DNA of 64,000 nt, taken from the NCBI GenBank assembly GCA_964603785.1, contig CAZRWD010000008.1, forward strand, positions 45,188 through 109,187. Direction: 5' to 3'. The DNA is from CAZRWD01 sp964603785 (lineage in GTDB: Bacteria; Fermentibacterota; Fermentibacteria; Fermentibacterales; Fermentibacteraceae). Positions 52,641-62,073 of the stretch are shown here, one piece after another. The number at the start of each line of letters is the position of its first letter. Position 1 is the stretch's first letter. The notes under the pieces are model-generated. The model was not told the origin of the DNA, made no database searches, and saw only the letters and a program-made list of their open reading frames with translations. The position numbers were made by a program, and so were the translations under genes.

Positions 52641-53329
52641 CCCGCGGTGTCGCTCTCGACCATGCCGTCCCTTATCGTGATCGTGCGGCCGGCATGGGAG
52701 GCGACCCCCCTGTCGTGGGTCACCAGGAGTATCGTGTTGCCTTCGGAGTTCAGATCCGAGAACAGCTCTAGGATCCTGTCCCCGGTCCTGCTGTCCAGGT
52801 TGCCGGTCGGCTCGTCCGCCAGGAGCATCGCCGGGGCGGTGACGAGCGCCCTGGCTATCGCCACCCTCTGGCGCTCGCCTCCGGAGAGCTGGTTGGGCCG
52901 GTGCCCGGCCCTGTCCGACAGGCCGACCTTCTCCAGCACGGCCATCGCCCTGTCCCTCCTGGCTCCGCCGACCACCCGGGCATAGACCAGCGGCAGCTCC
53001 ACGTTCTGGAGCGCCGTCGCCCTCGGGAGGAGGTTGAAGGTCTGGAAGACGAATCCGATGAACCGGTTGCGGACTGCTGCGAGCTCCCCGTCCTCCATGT
53101 CCACGACCGGCCTGCCCATCAGGCGGTAGGTTCCGGAGGTCGGCCTGTCGAGACATCCGAGGATGTTCAGGAGCGTGCTCTTCCCCGATCCCGACGCACC
53201 CATGATGCACGAGTACTCGCCCCTGCGGATCTTCAGATCCACGCCCCTGAGGGCCTCGACGGCGACCTCGCCCATGCTGTAGATCTTCCGGAGAGCTCCG
53301 GCATCAACTACGGCTGGTTCTTCCGGCAT
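52637..53329 (-). CDS. ABC transporter ATPase (MacB/LolD type)
   Basis: This 230-residue nucleotide-binding protein has Walker A GASGSGKST, the signature LSGGERQRVAIARALV, Walker B MLLADEPTGNLDS and the H-loop LVTHDRGVA. RNRFIGFVFQTFNLLPRATA is the typical Q-loop region of the LolD/MacB group. It powers the two following permeases. It overlaps the adaptor gene by 26 bases and the permease by four. Confidence 0.93.
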
Positions 53330-54470
53330 CCTCTGTCCTCACCCTGTCGCCGTCCACCAGCTCCCTCAGGGCCTCCACGGGCCCCGAGACCACGCTGTCG
53401 CCCTCGGAGACGCCCGACACCTCGATGTCCATCATCCCCATGATGCCCGTGGTGACGCCGACCGTCCGGACCCTGCCGTCCTCCACCACCAGGACCGCCT
53501 CGATCTCCGTCGTGCTGTCGGCCGGGTCCGGCCTCGGGACGACGCACTGGACGGGCACGTGCACGCACTCGCCCACGGTTGCGGTTATGATCTCCACCGA
53601 GGCGGACATCCCGGACCTCATCCTCGGATCGGTGCTCTCCAGCTCCACGGTCACCTCGTATTCGGCCACGCCCCCCGCGGCGGCGGCCATGTCGTTCGAC
53701 GACGCCAGCCCGACGCTCCGGACCACGCCCCCGAAGGTCGTGTCCGGTATGGCGTCGAGGCTTATCTCGGAAGGCATCCCCTCCCGCACGTCGACCACCT
53801 CGCTCTCGACCATGGTCACCCGCACGAGGAGCCTGGACATGTCCTCGATCGTCAGGAGCACGGTGCCGGGGTTGTTCATGGTCCCGACCACCGCCATCTC
53901 GCCCTCCTCGACGTTGAGCGAGGTGACCACCCCTCCCGTGGGGGCGGTGTAGGTGGTCCGCGAGAGGGCTTCCTCGGCGATGGTCTCGAGGGCCCTGGCG
54001 CGCAGCAGGGAGGCCCAGGCAGTCTGGACGGCCTCCTCGGCCCTCGAGAGCTCCTCGCTGCTGGCCAGCCCCGCCCCGGCCAGGGTCCGGATCCTCCCGG
54101 CCTCCCGTTCCGCCTGCCTCCACGCTATCTGGGCCGAGTACCCGGAGGCCCAGGCCTCCTCGACCGACGCCCTGGCCTCGCTGGTCTCCAGCATCAGCAG
54201 GAGGTCGCCCTCCGCGACCACATCCCCCTCGCTGACCGCGATCGAGTCGATGAGACCCATCCGTGCAGCGCTGATCTCGACCCTGGTGAGACCCTCGAGC
54301 CTGCCGGTGCCGCTCGCCCTCTGCTCGAGCATGCCGGTGCCCGCCACCGACACCAGGACCAGCCTGGCCCCGTCCCGGCCCCTCCCGCAGAGGAGCGCGA
54401 GGAGCAGGACCGGGGCGATCAGCCACAGCCAGGCGAGTCTGCGCCTCCGGCGGGCCATCCTACTCACCAA
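53304..54470 (-). CDS. MacA/HlyD-type periplasmic adaptor of the exporter
   Basis: The 388-residue protein is anchored by an N-terminal helix (RLAWLWLIAPVLLLALLCG) after a basic stretch. The lipoyl halves read LIDSIAVSEGDVVAEGDLLLML and YTAPTGGVVTSLNVEEGE. An alpha-hairpin lies between them (QAEREAGRIRTLAGAGLASS), and beta-barrel and membrane-proximal domains follow. Adaptors bridge the inner-membrane permease and TolC. It could start at ATG 54470 or four codons later at MARRRRRL. It overlaps the TolC gene by 11 bases. Confidence 0.88.
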   Translation of the reverse strand: MVSRMARRRRRLAWLWLIAPVLLLALLCGRGRDGARLVLVSVAGTGMLEQRASGTGRLEGLTRVEISAARMGLIDSIAVSEGDVVAEGDLLLMLETSEARASVEEAWASGYSAQIAWRQAEREAGRIRTLAGAGLASSEELSRAEEAVQTAWASLLRARALETIAEEALSRTTYTAPTGGVVTSLNVEEGEMAVVGTMNNPGTVLLTIEDMSRLLVRVTMVESEVVDVREGMPSEISLDAIPDTTFGGVVRSVGLASSNDMAAAAGGVAEYEVTVELESTDPRMRSGMSASVEIITATVGECVHVPVQCVVPRPDPADSTTEIEAVLVVEDGRVRTVGVTTGIMGMMDIEVSGVSEGDSVVSGPVEALRELVDGDRVRTEDAGRTSRS

Positions 54471-55743
54471 GCCTCGGGTCCATGCCCGTGAGCACCATGT
54501 AGTCCACCTCGGCCTTCAGGCTAGAGGTGCGTGCGGTCACGAGGCCGGCCTCGGCCTCGGAGAGGGCGGCCTGCGCCTCGAGGAGATCCGTCATCCCAAG
54601 GTCGCCCAGCTCGTAGCTCATGGCAGACAGGTCCATCCTGCGGCGTGCGTACTCGAGCGTTAGCGTGGCGAGCTCCAGGTTCTCGCAGGCTGCCAGGAGC
54701 TGGTCGAGGGCGGCATCGACGGACGCCGCCAGGTCAGCCTCGGACGATGCGACGGAGGCCTCGGCGGACATCAGCGCCGCCGAGGCGGACTGCACCCGCG
54801 AATCCCTCAGCCAGCCGTCGAAGATTGGCCAGGTTAGCGACACCCTGACGTTCCAGGAGTCGTTCCGGCCGATCTCGTCAGGTTCGAACCGGTCATCGCT
54901 CCAGTTCCAGGACCCGCTCGCGCCCAGGGACGGCCAGTACTGCCTCCGGGCGGCCTCCAGCTCGAGACCGGCGCTCTCTCCCGACAGGACCGCCGCGCGG
55001 AGGGCGGGACTCGACGAGAAGTCGCCCGACAGGGCCAGGATGGCCTCCCTGTCCAGAGGTCTCAGCACGGCTCCGGCATCGACGGTGTGACCGGCCGCCG
55101 GATCGATCCCCGCCGTCCTGTGCAGCTCGGTCAGGGCCTGGGAGAGCGCCTGTCCGCTCCGGAGGAGGGCCAGCCTGTCCGAGGCCTCCTGCATTCGCGC
55201 CTGGAGGAGCTCCAGCTCCCGAACCGCACCGAGGTCGTACAGGAGCTCGGTTCTCTCCAGAAGCGCAGCGCTCCTCTCGAGCGAGGCCCCGGCTGCATCG
55301 ACGAGGCCGGCGGCCTCCACGGCGTCGTAGAAGGCCCTGGCCATGTCGCGCTCCAGGCCCAGGAGCGAGGACCTGTAGTCCAGCTCCGCGGCCTCCAGGC
55401 CGAGCGACGCCGACCTGAGGGAGAGCCAGTCCGCCCCCCCCGCGGAGAGGATGTCCTGGCTCAGCGTCAGTCCGGCTGAGTAGCTCTCCTGGTCGGTCTC
55501 GGCCACACCGAAGGACCCCATGTCGACGGAGGACCAGGAGTGGCCCGCCGAGGCGGAGAATGTGAGGCTGGGAAGGAGCGCGGCCCGTGTCGAGGATCGG
55601 GACGCCTCGGCCCGTCTGACGCCCGAGAGGGCCTGCACCATGTCCGGGGAGTGCTCGATGGCGAGGGCCATCCAGTCGGACAGGTCGAGCGGCGCTGCCA
55701 GGGAGATCCCGGAGACGGCCAGGACTGCAGTCAGCTTCAACAT
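54460..55743 (-). CDS. TolC-family outer membrane efflux channel
   Basis: The 427-residue protein has a signal peptide (LKLTAVLAVSGISLAAP), then two repeated halves of long helices with beta strands, the OEP pattern. Recognisable parts are LDLSDWMALAIEHSPDMVQA, the helical VRELELLQARMQEASDRLAL, and in the second half SLTWPIFDGWLRDSRVQSA with YELGDLGMTDLLEAQAALSE. TTGGAGG stands before ATG 55743. It is first of the six-gene exporter block, 23 bases after the Yip1-like gene. Confidence 0.9.
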   Translation of the reverse strand: MLKLTAVLAVSGISLAAPLDLSDWMALAIEHSPDMVQALSGVRRAEASRSSTRAALLPSLTFSASAGHSWSSVDMGSFGVAETDQESYSAGLTLSQDILSAGGADWLSLRSASLGLEAAELDYRSSLLGLERDMARAFYDAVEAAGLVDAAGASLERSAALLERTELLYDLGAVRELELLQARMQEASDRLALLRSGQALSQALTELHRTAGIDPAAGHTVDAGAVLRPLDREAILALSGDFSSSPALRAAVLSGESAGLELEAARRQYWPSLGASGSWNWSDDRFEPDEIGRNDSWNVRVSLTWPIFDGWLRDSRVQSASAALMSAEASVASSEADLAASVDAALDQLLAACENLELATLTLEYARRRMDLSAMSYELGDLGMTDLLEAQAALSEAEAGLVTARTSSLKAEVDYMVLTGMDPRLGE

Positions 55744-55766
55744 ACGGCCTCCAACCTCGACAGGGC

Positions 55767-56510
55767 TCAGGCGGTCGATCCGCCGCCCGCCGGCAAGAGC
55801 ACGGGCATGGAGAACAGGATGACTCCGCAAAGATACATCCCGGCGGCCGCCCCGAGTGTGGAGGACCTGCTCCTTCCCGTGGCGACGGCCATCCCCCCTC
55901 CCCAGACGGCGACGGCGGCGGCGGAGGGGATGTTGCACGCCGACAGGACGAGCCACGAGAAGGTGAAGGCCCGGCCCGGATCGGCCGGAACCGCCCCGAG
56001 GAAGGCCTCCAGGCCAGGCACGGGCGCGACTGCCGGGAAAAGGGTCTCGACGAGGACGAGCAAGCCCCACGAGATCGAGTATGCGGCCTGTGCCAGGACC
56101 GCGGTCCGCAGGTGCGCTCCCGCCCCGTCCCTGAATCCGAACGCCCTGAAGAGGCCGAAGGCGGCAAGGCCGGAGACGAGGGTCATGACGATCCTCTCCA
56201 GGAGCATGGCCGCCGGCATGGAGCGGATCGTCTCCGACATCTCCGCCGCGCCTGCAGCTGCAAGGCTGTCGGCGGCGGCAGCGCCCATCCCGCCGGATAC
56301 GGCCTCGAGGCGCACCGACTCGGCGTAGCCCGCGGCTGCCTCGTCGATGTCCGTGAGGAGGACCGGCATCACGAAGACCCCGAGGGATATGACGACGGAC
56401 GAGAGGATGGCCACCGCCGCCGGCCCCCTGCGCGAGAGCACGGAGTGGGCCCGCGGGAGCCGGGCGAACTGGGTCAGTGGGGCGGCCGCCGCGGCCAGGT
56501 AGTCGTTCAA
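55767..56510 (-). CDS. Yip1-domain-like integral membrane protein
   Basis: The 247-residue protein has five hydrophobic helices, for example AAVAILSSVVISLGVFVMPV, ISWGLLVLVETLFPAVAPV and AAAVAVWGGGMAV, the layout of bacterial YIP1-family proteins. The start is TTG 56510, overlapping the glgA stop as TTGA. It lies between glgA and the tolC-type gene. Function unknown; a helper for the exporter is possible but unsupported. Confidence 0.65.
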   Translation of the reverse strand: MNDYLAAAAAPLTQFARLPRAHSVLSRRGPAAVAILSSVVISLGVFVMPVLLTDIDEAAAGYAESVRLEAVSGGMGAAAADSLAAAGAAEMSETIRSMPAAMLLERIVMTLVSGLAAFGLFRAFGFRDGAGAHLRTAVLAQAAYSISWGLLVLVETLFPAVAPVPGLEAFLGAVPADPGRAFTFSWLVLSACNIPSAAAVAVWGGGMAVATGRSRSSTLGAAAGMYLCGVILFSMPVLLPAGGGSTA

Positions 56511-57928
56511 GGCGCGGCCGCCCGTGCGGCGGCGCTCTCGTACACCGCCTCGTACTCGGGCACCCTGCCGCTCCACGAGTTGTCGATCCTCATGGCCCTC
56601 CGCTGCATGGCCCTCCACGACCGTCTCTCCTCCATCGCGGAGGCCGCGCGCAGGACCGCCCCGCGCAGGGCCTCGGGGGTTGCCTCGTCGAAGACGAATC
56701 CGCATCCACCGGAGGCTGCATCCCGGACGGTGTCGGCGAGACCGCCGGTGCTCCTGACGACCGGGAGGGCGCCGTATCGCATGGCGATCATCTGCGAGAG
56801 GCCGCAGGGCTCGAACCTGCTGGGCATCAGGAATATGTCGCAGGCGGAGTAGATCCTCCTCGAGAGGGCGTCGTCGTATCCCCTCCTGAACGCGACGGCC
56901 CCGGGGAACCTCCATGCGGCGGAGGAGAGCGGACCCTCTATCCAGGGCTCGCCCGCACCGAGCACCGCAAGGGCCATCCTGCCTTCGGCAAGCATCCTCT
57001 CGAGGGCCGGCAGGACGAGGTCGATGCCCTTCTGCCAGGTCAGCCTGGAGACTATCCCGGCGAGCGGCACGTCGCCGGGTATCCCGAGGCCGAGCTCCTC
57101 GAGCAGCGCCGCCCTGCAGGCGGCCCTCCTCCCCGGGTTCTGCGCGGTGTACCATGCACGGATGGACGGGTCGTCCTCCGGTCCCCAAAGCCCGAAGTCG
57201 ATGCCGTTGAGGATGCCCTTCAGCGAGGGGCCTCTCGAGGACAGCACGCCCTCCATCCCGTCACCGCACCCGGGTCTCAGGATCTCCCGGGCGTATGTGG
57301 GGCTGACGGTCGTGACCGAATCGGCGAACACTATGCCGCCCTTGAGAAAGCTGAATCCGCCGTGGAACTCGAGGCCTCCCACGGAGAACAGGCTGTCCGG
57401 GAGCAGCGTGACGGGGAAGTCGGCTGCCGGGAAGTTCCCCTGGAAGGCCAGGTTGTGTATGGTGAACACCGTCGGCGGCCCTCCCGCGAGGCGGCTGTAG
57501 ACCGGGACGAGGCCCGTGTGCCAGTCATGGCAGTGCATGGCGTCGCAGCCGCCGATCCTCTCCGCCGCGGCAAGCGCAGCCCTGCAGAAGAAGGAGAACC
57601 GTGCCGGGTTGTCCGGCCACGACTCGGCGTCGGTGGGGCCGTAGAGGCCCGGCCTGTTGAAGTGCTCGTTGCTCGCGACGAAGAGGACGGGGCAGCCGGT
57701 CCCCGGTATCTCCGTCCTGCCGAGCCCGAACTCGTCCCCCTCCGGGGTCCTGACGGGGCCGTCCATCCACTCGACCGCCATGTCGGGAGTCTGCCTGTGC
57801 AGAGGGGTTATCACCACTGCGTCGTGACCCTCCTCTCGAAGGGCTGACGGCAGGGAGGAGGCGACGCTCGCCAGACCGCCCGTCATGGAGAAGGGGTGAA
57901 CCTCGGCGGATACGTGGACTATCCTCAT
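56507..57928 (-). CDS. glgA: Glycogen/starch synthase (GT5)
   Basis: GlgA extends alpha-1,4-glucan from an NDP-glucose donor. The 473-residue protein starts RIVHVSAEVHPFSMTGGLAS and has HCHDWHTGLVPVYSR, FTIHNLAFQGNFP, TVSPTYAREI, LNGIDFGLWGPEDDP, SRLTWQKGIDLVLPAL, and the donor site SRFEPCGLSQMIAMRYGALP followed by RSTGGLADTV. The usual donor-contacting Lys of the K-T-G-G-L motif is Met here (SMTGGLAS). ATG 57928 overlaps the dedA stop as ATGA. No glgB or glgC is near; a role in storage or another glucan is inferred. Confidence 0.92.
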   Translation of the reverse strand: MRIVHVSAEVHPFSMTGGLASVASSLPSALREEGHDAVVITPLHRQTPDMAVEWMDGPVRTPEGDEFGLGRTEIPGTGCPVLFVASNEHFNRPGLYGPTDAESWPDNPARFSFFCRAALAAAERIGGCDAMHCHDWHTGLVPVYSRLAGGPPTVFTIHNLAFQGNFPAADFPVTLLPDSLFSVGGLEFHGGFSFLKGGIVFADSVTTVSPTYAREILRPGCGDGMEGVLSSRGPSLKGILNGIDFGLWGPEDDPSIRAWYTAQNPGRRAACRAALLEELGLGIPGDVPLAGIVSRLTWQKGIDLVLPALERMLAEGRMALAVLGAGEPWIEGPLSSAAWRFPGAVAFRRGYDDALSRRIYSACDIFLMPSRFEPCGLSQMIAMRYGALPVVRSTGGLADTVRDAASGGCGFVFDEATPEALRGAVLRAASAMEERRSWRAMQRRAMRIDNSWSGRVPEYEAVYESAAARAAAP

Positions 57929-58530
57929 CTCCTGCCTCCGGCGAGCCTGCGCACGAGAAGCGCTGCCGCCAAAGCGAGGATGGCGGCCCAGACCGCCAGC
58001 TCGTAGCTCCTCATCATGATCTCGACCCGTGCCATCCCCGAGCCGAAGAGGGCTCCCGCGGCTGAGAGGACGGCATACCAGGCCATGGCGCTCGCACCGC
58101 CGAAGAGGATCGCGGCCCCGGGGTCCATCCCCGAGTAGCCGGCGACGAGGACCACCAGCGACCTCACCCCCGGGATGAACCTGCTTGCGGCGAGCACGAG
58201 CCTCGATCGCCTGCGGAAAAGCCCCTCGGCCTTCTCGAGCCTTTCCGCGCCGACCTTCCCGATGATGAATCCCCTCACCCTCGTCCTGCCGAGCCTCCTG
58301 CCCGTCAGGACGATCAGCACCGTCGCCGCCAGGCAGCCCGCGAACCCGGCGAGTGCGCAGAGGATGGCGGGGGCCGGGCCGTCCGACGCCCAGCCGGCGA
58401 GGACGATGAAGAGGACATCGCCCGGGAAGGGCGGGAAGACCGTCTCCACGAACGAGACACAGCCGAGGACGGGGAAGATCCAGGGCCCCGGCGGGTGGGA
58501 GAGCAGCCACGCGAGGAGGGCGGCGATCAA
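57925..58530 (-). CDS. DedA-family membrane protein
   Basis: The 201-residue protein has 4-5 membrane helices. DedA features are FVETVFPPFPGDVLFIVLAG near the N-terminus and the re-entrant F-x-R-F/I-P-G-x-R motif as SRFIPGVRSLVVLVAGYSGM. DedA proteins are undecaprenyl-phosphate or phospholipid flippases. The TTG at 58530 overlaps the ispDF stop as TTGA and has AGGAGGG upstream. Confidence 0.9.
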   Translation of the reverse strand: MIAALLAWLLSHPPGPWIFPVLGCVSFVETVFPPFPGDVLFIVLAGWASDGPAPAILCALAGFAGCLAATVLIVLTGRRLGRTRVRGFIIGKVGAERLEKAEGLFRRRSRLVLAASRFIPGVRSLVVLVAGYSGMDPGAAILFGGASAMAWYAVLSAAGALFGSGMARVEIMMRSYELAVWAAILALAAALLVRRLAGGRR

Positions 58531-59678
58531 GCCGGCGCCCTCCTGATGACGACCAGGGCGAGTGCTCCCAGACCCCCGCCCCTGCCGAGGTCGCCCAGCG
58601 TGTTGGTCGTGGTGCCCTTGACGCCTATCGAACCTTCGCCCGTGCCCAGGATCGCCGCAAGCCTTCCCGAGAGCATCCCCCGGATGGGTGCGATGCGCGG
58701 CCTGTTGCCCACGATCGTCAGGTCGAGGGTGTCCACGACCCATCCGGCTCCGGCGAGGAGATCGACGACCCGTCCGGCGAGCACCGAGCTGTCCGCCCCC
58801 TTCCAGGCGGGGTCATCGGGCGGGAAGTGCGTACCGATGTCGCCCAGGCCCGATGCCGAGAGCATGGCGTCCATCACCGCATGGAGGCCTGCATCCCCGT
58901 CCGAATGCCCTGCAAGGCCGTCCTCTCCCGGCAGGAGGCAGCCGCAGAGATGGAGGGGTCTTCCGGGCTCGAACGGGTGGAAGTCCAGGCCCAGGGCGGT
59001 CCTGGTCGGGCGCACCCCGCCCAGGGCCTCCAGCAGGGGCATGTCGGACGGCCGTGTCAGCTTGATGTTGCCCGCCTCGCCCGCGACGGCGGCCACCCTC
59101 ACGCCCGACGCCTCCAGCGCGGAGCTCTCGTCGGTGTAGTCGCCGGGAGCCCCGAGAGCCGCACGGAGGAGGTCGATCCTGAATCCCTGGGGAGTCTGGC
59201 TGGCATGGAGCCCGCTCCTGTCGACCGTCTCCGTCACCATGCCCCCGGAGGCGCGCTTCACCGTGTCGTTGATCGGCATGACGGGGACCGCCGCCCCGCC
59301 GGCCTCAGCGGCATCCATCACGGAATGGAACAGCCCGGCCGAGGCCAGGGGTCTCACCGCATCGTGGACGAGGCAGTGAGTGGTCGCCGGGGGGAGCGCC
59401 CCGATCCCGTTCCGCACCGAATCGACCCTTCTGCACCCGCCCGGGGTCACCGAGACAGCGTCGTCCGCCCCGGGGGACCAGGCATCCGGGGCGCCTGGCG
59501 GCAGGACCACGGTGACGTGCGAGACCCGCCCGGTCGACAGTGCGGTGCGGACGCACCAGTCGACGAGGGGCCTGCCGCCCAGCGGGAGGAACTGCTTGGG
59601 CACGGGTCCCCCGAAGCGCTCGCCGGAGCCGGCGGCGACGATCACGCAGCCCCATACCGGGGCGTCAGTACGGGTCAT
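58527..59678 (-). CDS. ispDF: Bifunctional IspD-IspF enzyme of the MEP isoprenoid pathway
   Basis: The product has 383 residues. IspD (1-225) makes CDP-methylerythritol: VIVAAGSGERFGG, VPKQFLPLGGRPL, CLVHDAVRPL, ASQTPQGFR. IspF (226-383) makes the 2,4-cyclodiphosphate: LGLDFHPFEPGRPLHLCG with the metal-binding D-x-H, GLAGHSDGDAGLHAVMDAML, DIGTHFPPDDP and IGVKGTTTNTLG. The missing enzyme between them (IspE) is encoded elsewhere. I take ATG 59678, which overlaps the PIN/TRAM gene by 14 bases; ATG 59690 is four codons upstream. Confidence 0.95.
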   Translation of the reverse strand: MTRTDAPVWGCVIVAAGSGERFGGPVPKQFLPLGGRPLVDWCVRTALSTGRVSHVTVVLPPGAPDAWSPGADDAVSVTPGGCRRVDSVRNGIGALPPATTHCLVHDAVRPLASAGLFHSVMDAAEAGGAAVPVMPINDTVKRASGGMVTETVDRSGLHASQTPQGFRIDLLRAALGAPGDYTDESSALEASGVRVAAVAGEAGNIKLTRPSDMPLLEALGGVRPTRTALGLDFHPFEPGRPLHLCGCLLPGEDGLAGHSDGDAGLHAVMDAMLSASGLGDIGTHFPPDDPAWKGADSSVLAGRVVDLLAGAGWVVDTLDLTIVGNRPRIAPIRGMLSGRLAAILGTGEGSIGVKGTTTNTLGDLGRGGGLGALALVVIRRAPA

Positions 59679-60705
59679 CTTCGAGGACATCCTCGTCCTC
59701 GCCGTTCTGCACGGGCTCCTCGCGGGGCTCATCCTCCCCGCCGGTGACACGGGCGAAGACCATGGTGCCTCCGGATGCCCTGAAGGTGGTGTGCGCCACG
59801 GCCTCGATGTTCCTGTTGATGTGCTCCTCTCCGTCCTCGACGACGACCATCGTGCCGTCGGCGAGGTATCCCACGGCCTGGCCCTGGTTCCTCCCGCGCT
59901 TGATCGGCTTCATCCTGAGCTTCTCGCCGGGGAGGATCACGCTGCGGGTGGCCGCGCCCACCTCGTCGAGCCTGATGACGCGGCTGCCCTCCCTGGAGGC
60001 CATGTCCAGGAATGCAGGATCGGCGCTCACGAGCGTGGCGGACTCCCGCTTCAGCCAGTCGAGCATCCGGAGCCTCTCGCGGTCGGGATCGCCGAAGTCC
60101 CTGTCCTGTATCCCGCCGGACCTGCCTGCCGCCTCCTCGAGCCTCTCGAGCGTCTCGAGGCCCCTCCTGGCGCGGCCTCGCTGGACGATGTCCCGGGACT
60201 TGAGCTGCAGCTCGAAGGCCGGCCGGGCCGACGACGGGACGACGAACGGGCCGCTGAGCAGGCCTATCAGGACCATGTCCGCGATCCTGCCGTCGACTAT
60301 CGCGGACTCGTCGACGAGCACGGAGCTGCGTGCGGCCTCGGTGACGGCCTCCCGCCCCGCCTGACCGGGCTTCCTGGCCTTCGCAAGGGCCACCTGTGAG
60401 AAGGCGTATCCCAGAGCGAGCGGTATCATGAGCAGGGGGTCGGCGGCCTCCTCCCGCCCCGGTCTGATGTTGCCCAGGTGGAGCATCAGCATCGCGAGGA
60501 TCCCGAGGCCCACCCCTGCGGCGGCACCGATGGTCGTGTAGACTATCTCCACCATGGGCAGCCGGACGAACCTGGCCTCGATGGCTATCGCCACGAGCCC
60601 GACCGCGAGTCCGAGAAGGGCGATCCGCCAGTCGTAGGCGGAGACCCCGACCAGGCAGAGAACCAGGAGGAAGAGGATCCTCCCGCTCCAACCTTCCGTC
60701 TTCAT
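59665..60705 (-). CDS. PIN/TRAM-domain membrane protein (YacL-like)
   Basis: The product has 346 residues. Four N-terminal membrane helices to about residue 110 are followed by a PIN nuclease domain at 130-265 (SVLVDESAIVDGRIADMVLI with the first acidic residue, then TLVSADPAFLDMAS). A TRAM domain lies at 270-330 (ILPGEKLRMKPIKRGRNQGQ, then AVGYLADGTMVVVEDG). The last 20 residues are very acidic. The family probably binds or cuts RNA at the membrane; in Bacillus yacL sits near ispD and radA, the same neighbours as here. Confidence 0.9.
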   Translation of the reverse strand: MKTEGWSGRILFLLVLCLVGVSAYDWRIALLGLAVGLVAIAIEARFVRLPMVEIVYTTIGAAAGVGLGILAMLMLHLGNIRPGREEAADPLLMIPLALGYAFSQVALAKARKPGQAGREAVTEAARSSVLVDESAIVDGRIADMVLIGLLSGPFVVPSSARPAFELQLKSRDIVQRGRARRGLETLERLEEAAGRSGGIQDRDFGDPDRERLRMLDWLKRESATLVSADPAFLDMASREGSRVIRLDEVGAATRSVILPGEKLRMKPIKRGRNQGQAVGYLADGTMVVVEDGEEHINRNIEAVAHTTFRASGGTMVFARVTGGEDEPREEPVQNGEDEDVLEDDPY

Positions 60706-60726
60706 GCCAAGAATCCTCCAGCTGGC

Positions 60727-62073
60727 CTAGTGGCGGAGGAGATCCCCCATGCACCCGCTCAGCGTGGAATTGCCGATGAATGAATCGACGGGACCTTCGA
60801 GGTCATCGGCACAACCTGCGAAGAGCCCGAATCCGAGCGACGAGGCCTCACGGAGCCTGCGGTCGAACGAGGACACCGGACGGAGCTCCCCTCCCAGACC
60901 GACTTCGGCCGCGACGGCCAGACCGGCGGGAAGGGCACGGTCCATCCTGCTGGATGCAACCGCAAGGCATATGGCCAGATCGGCTCCGGGATCGGAAATG
61001 GCCGCACCGCCGGCAACGTTCACGTATACATCCTGGGAACCGAGCTCGATACCGCAGCGCTTCTCCAGCACGGCCAGCAGGAGGGGCAGCCGACGGGAGT
61101 CGAAACCGTTCACGGTCCTCTGCGGGAAGCCGTACCTGGTCGGCGAGGTGAGGGCCTGGACCTCGACGAGGAACGGCCTGGTCCCCTCCATCGCCACGCA
61201 GACCACGCTCCCCGGGACGCCCTCGTCCCGCCTTCCGAGGAAGAATGCGGAGTTCTCCCCGACCCCCGCCAGCCCGCCCGGCGTCATCTCGAACACCCCG
61301 AGCTCGTCGGTCGGACCGAACCTGTTCTTGAGGGCCCTCAGGAGCCTGTGCTGCCTGGACGGGTCGCCCTCGAAGCTCACGACGGTGTCCACGAGGTGTT
61401 CGAGGACCTTCGGGCCCGCGAGCGCCCCGTCCTTCGTGACGTGGCCCACCAGGAGGGTCGTGACGCCCCCCGGCTTGGCCTTGCGTAGGAGCCTCGAGGC
61501 GCAGTGCCTGACCTGTGCGACGGAGCCGGGGGCGCTGGAGAGGTCCTCCGAGTAGACCGTCTGGATCGAGTCCACGACTAGGAACCTCGCGCCGGTCGAG
61601 TCCAGCGAGTCCTCTATGTTCTCGAGCAGGGTCGCGGGCAGGACGAGTATGCCGCTCCTGGAGGAGCCGGTCCGCCTCGCCCTGGACGCGACCTGCTCCG
61701 CGGACTCCTCGGCGGTCGCGTAGAGCACGGTCTCCCCGGCCTCGGACAGCGAGCGGGAGAGCTGCAGCATCAGGGTGCTCTTACCGATCCCGGGCTCGCC
61801 TCCGAGGAGGGTCATCGAGCCGCGGAAGAGCCCTCCGCCGAGCACCCTGTCCAGCTCGGGCATCCCCGTGGGCATGCGCTCCCCGGAGAGCTCGGGTATG
61901 GAGTCCAGCGAGACGGGATCCTCCCGGGCCGGGGAGGAGCCGGACCCGGACCTCTCCCCGAGGGGTTCCTCGACCATGGTGTTCCATGAGCCGCAGCCCG
62001 GGCAGCGGCCGTTCCAGTTCGGGCTCTCGGCTCCGCACTGGCTGCAGAAGTAGGCGGTCCTCCGCCTCGCCAT
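60727..62073 (-). CDS. radA: DNA repair protein RadA (Sms)
   Basis: RadA is a hexameric ATPase that helps branch migration in recombination. The 448-residue protein has a zinc finger (CSQCGAESPNWNGRCPGCGS), Walker A GGEPGIGKST, Walker B LVVDSIQTVY, the RadA motif LKNRFGPTDELGVFEM and a Lon-like C-terminal domain (YVNVAGGAAISDPGADLAIC). Start ATG 62073 shares one base with the dnaB stop (TGATG), so the genes are coupled. Confidence 0.96.
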   Translation of the reverse strand: MARRRTAYFCSQCGAESPNWNGRCPGCGSWNTMVEEPLGERSGSGSSPAREDPVSLDSIPELSGERMPTGMPELDRVLGGGLFRGSMTLLGGEPGIGKSTLMLQLSRSLSEAGETVLYATAEESAEQVASRARRTGSSRSGILVLPATLLENIEDSLDSTGARFLVVDSIQTVYSEDLSSAPGSVAQVRHCASRLLRKAKPGGVTTLLVGHVTKDGALAGPKVLEHLVDTVVSFEGDPSRQHRLLRALKNRFGPTDELGVFEMTPGGLAGVGENSAFFLGRRDEGVPGSVVCVAMEGTRPFLVEVQALTSPTRYGFPQRTVNGFDSRRLPLLLAVLEKRCGIELGSQDVYVNVAGGAAISDPGADLAICLAVASSRMDRALPAGLAVAAEVGLGGELRPVSSFDRRLREASSLGFGLFAGCADDLEGPVDSFIGNSTLSGCMGDLLRH

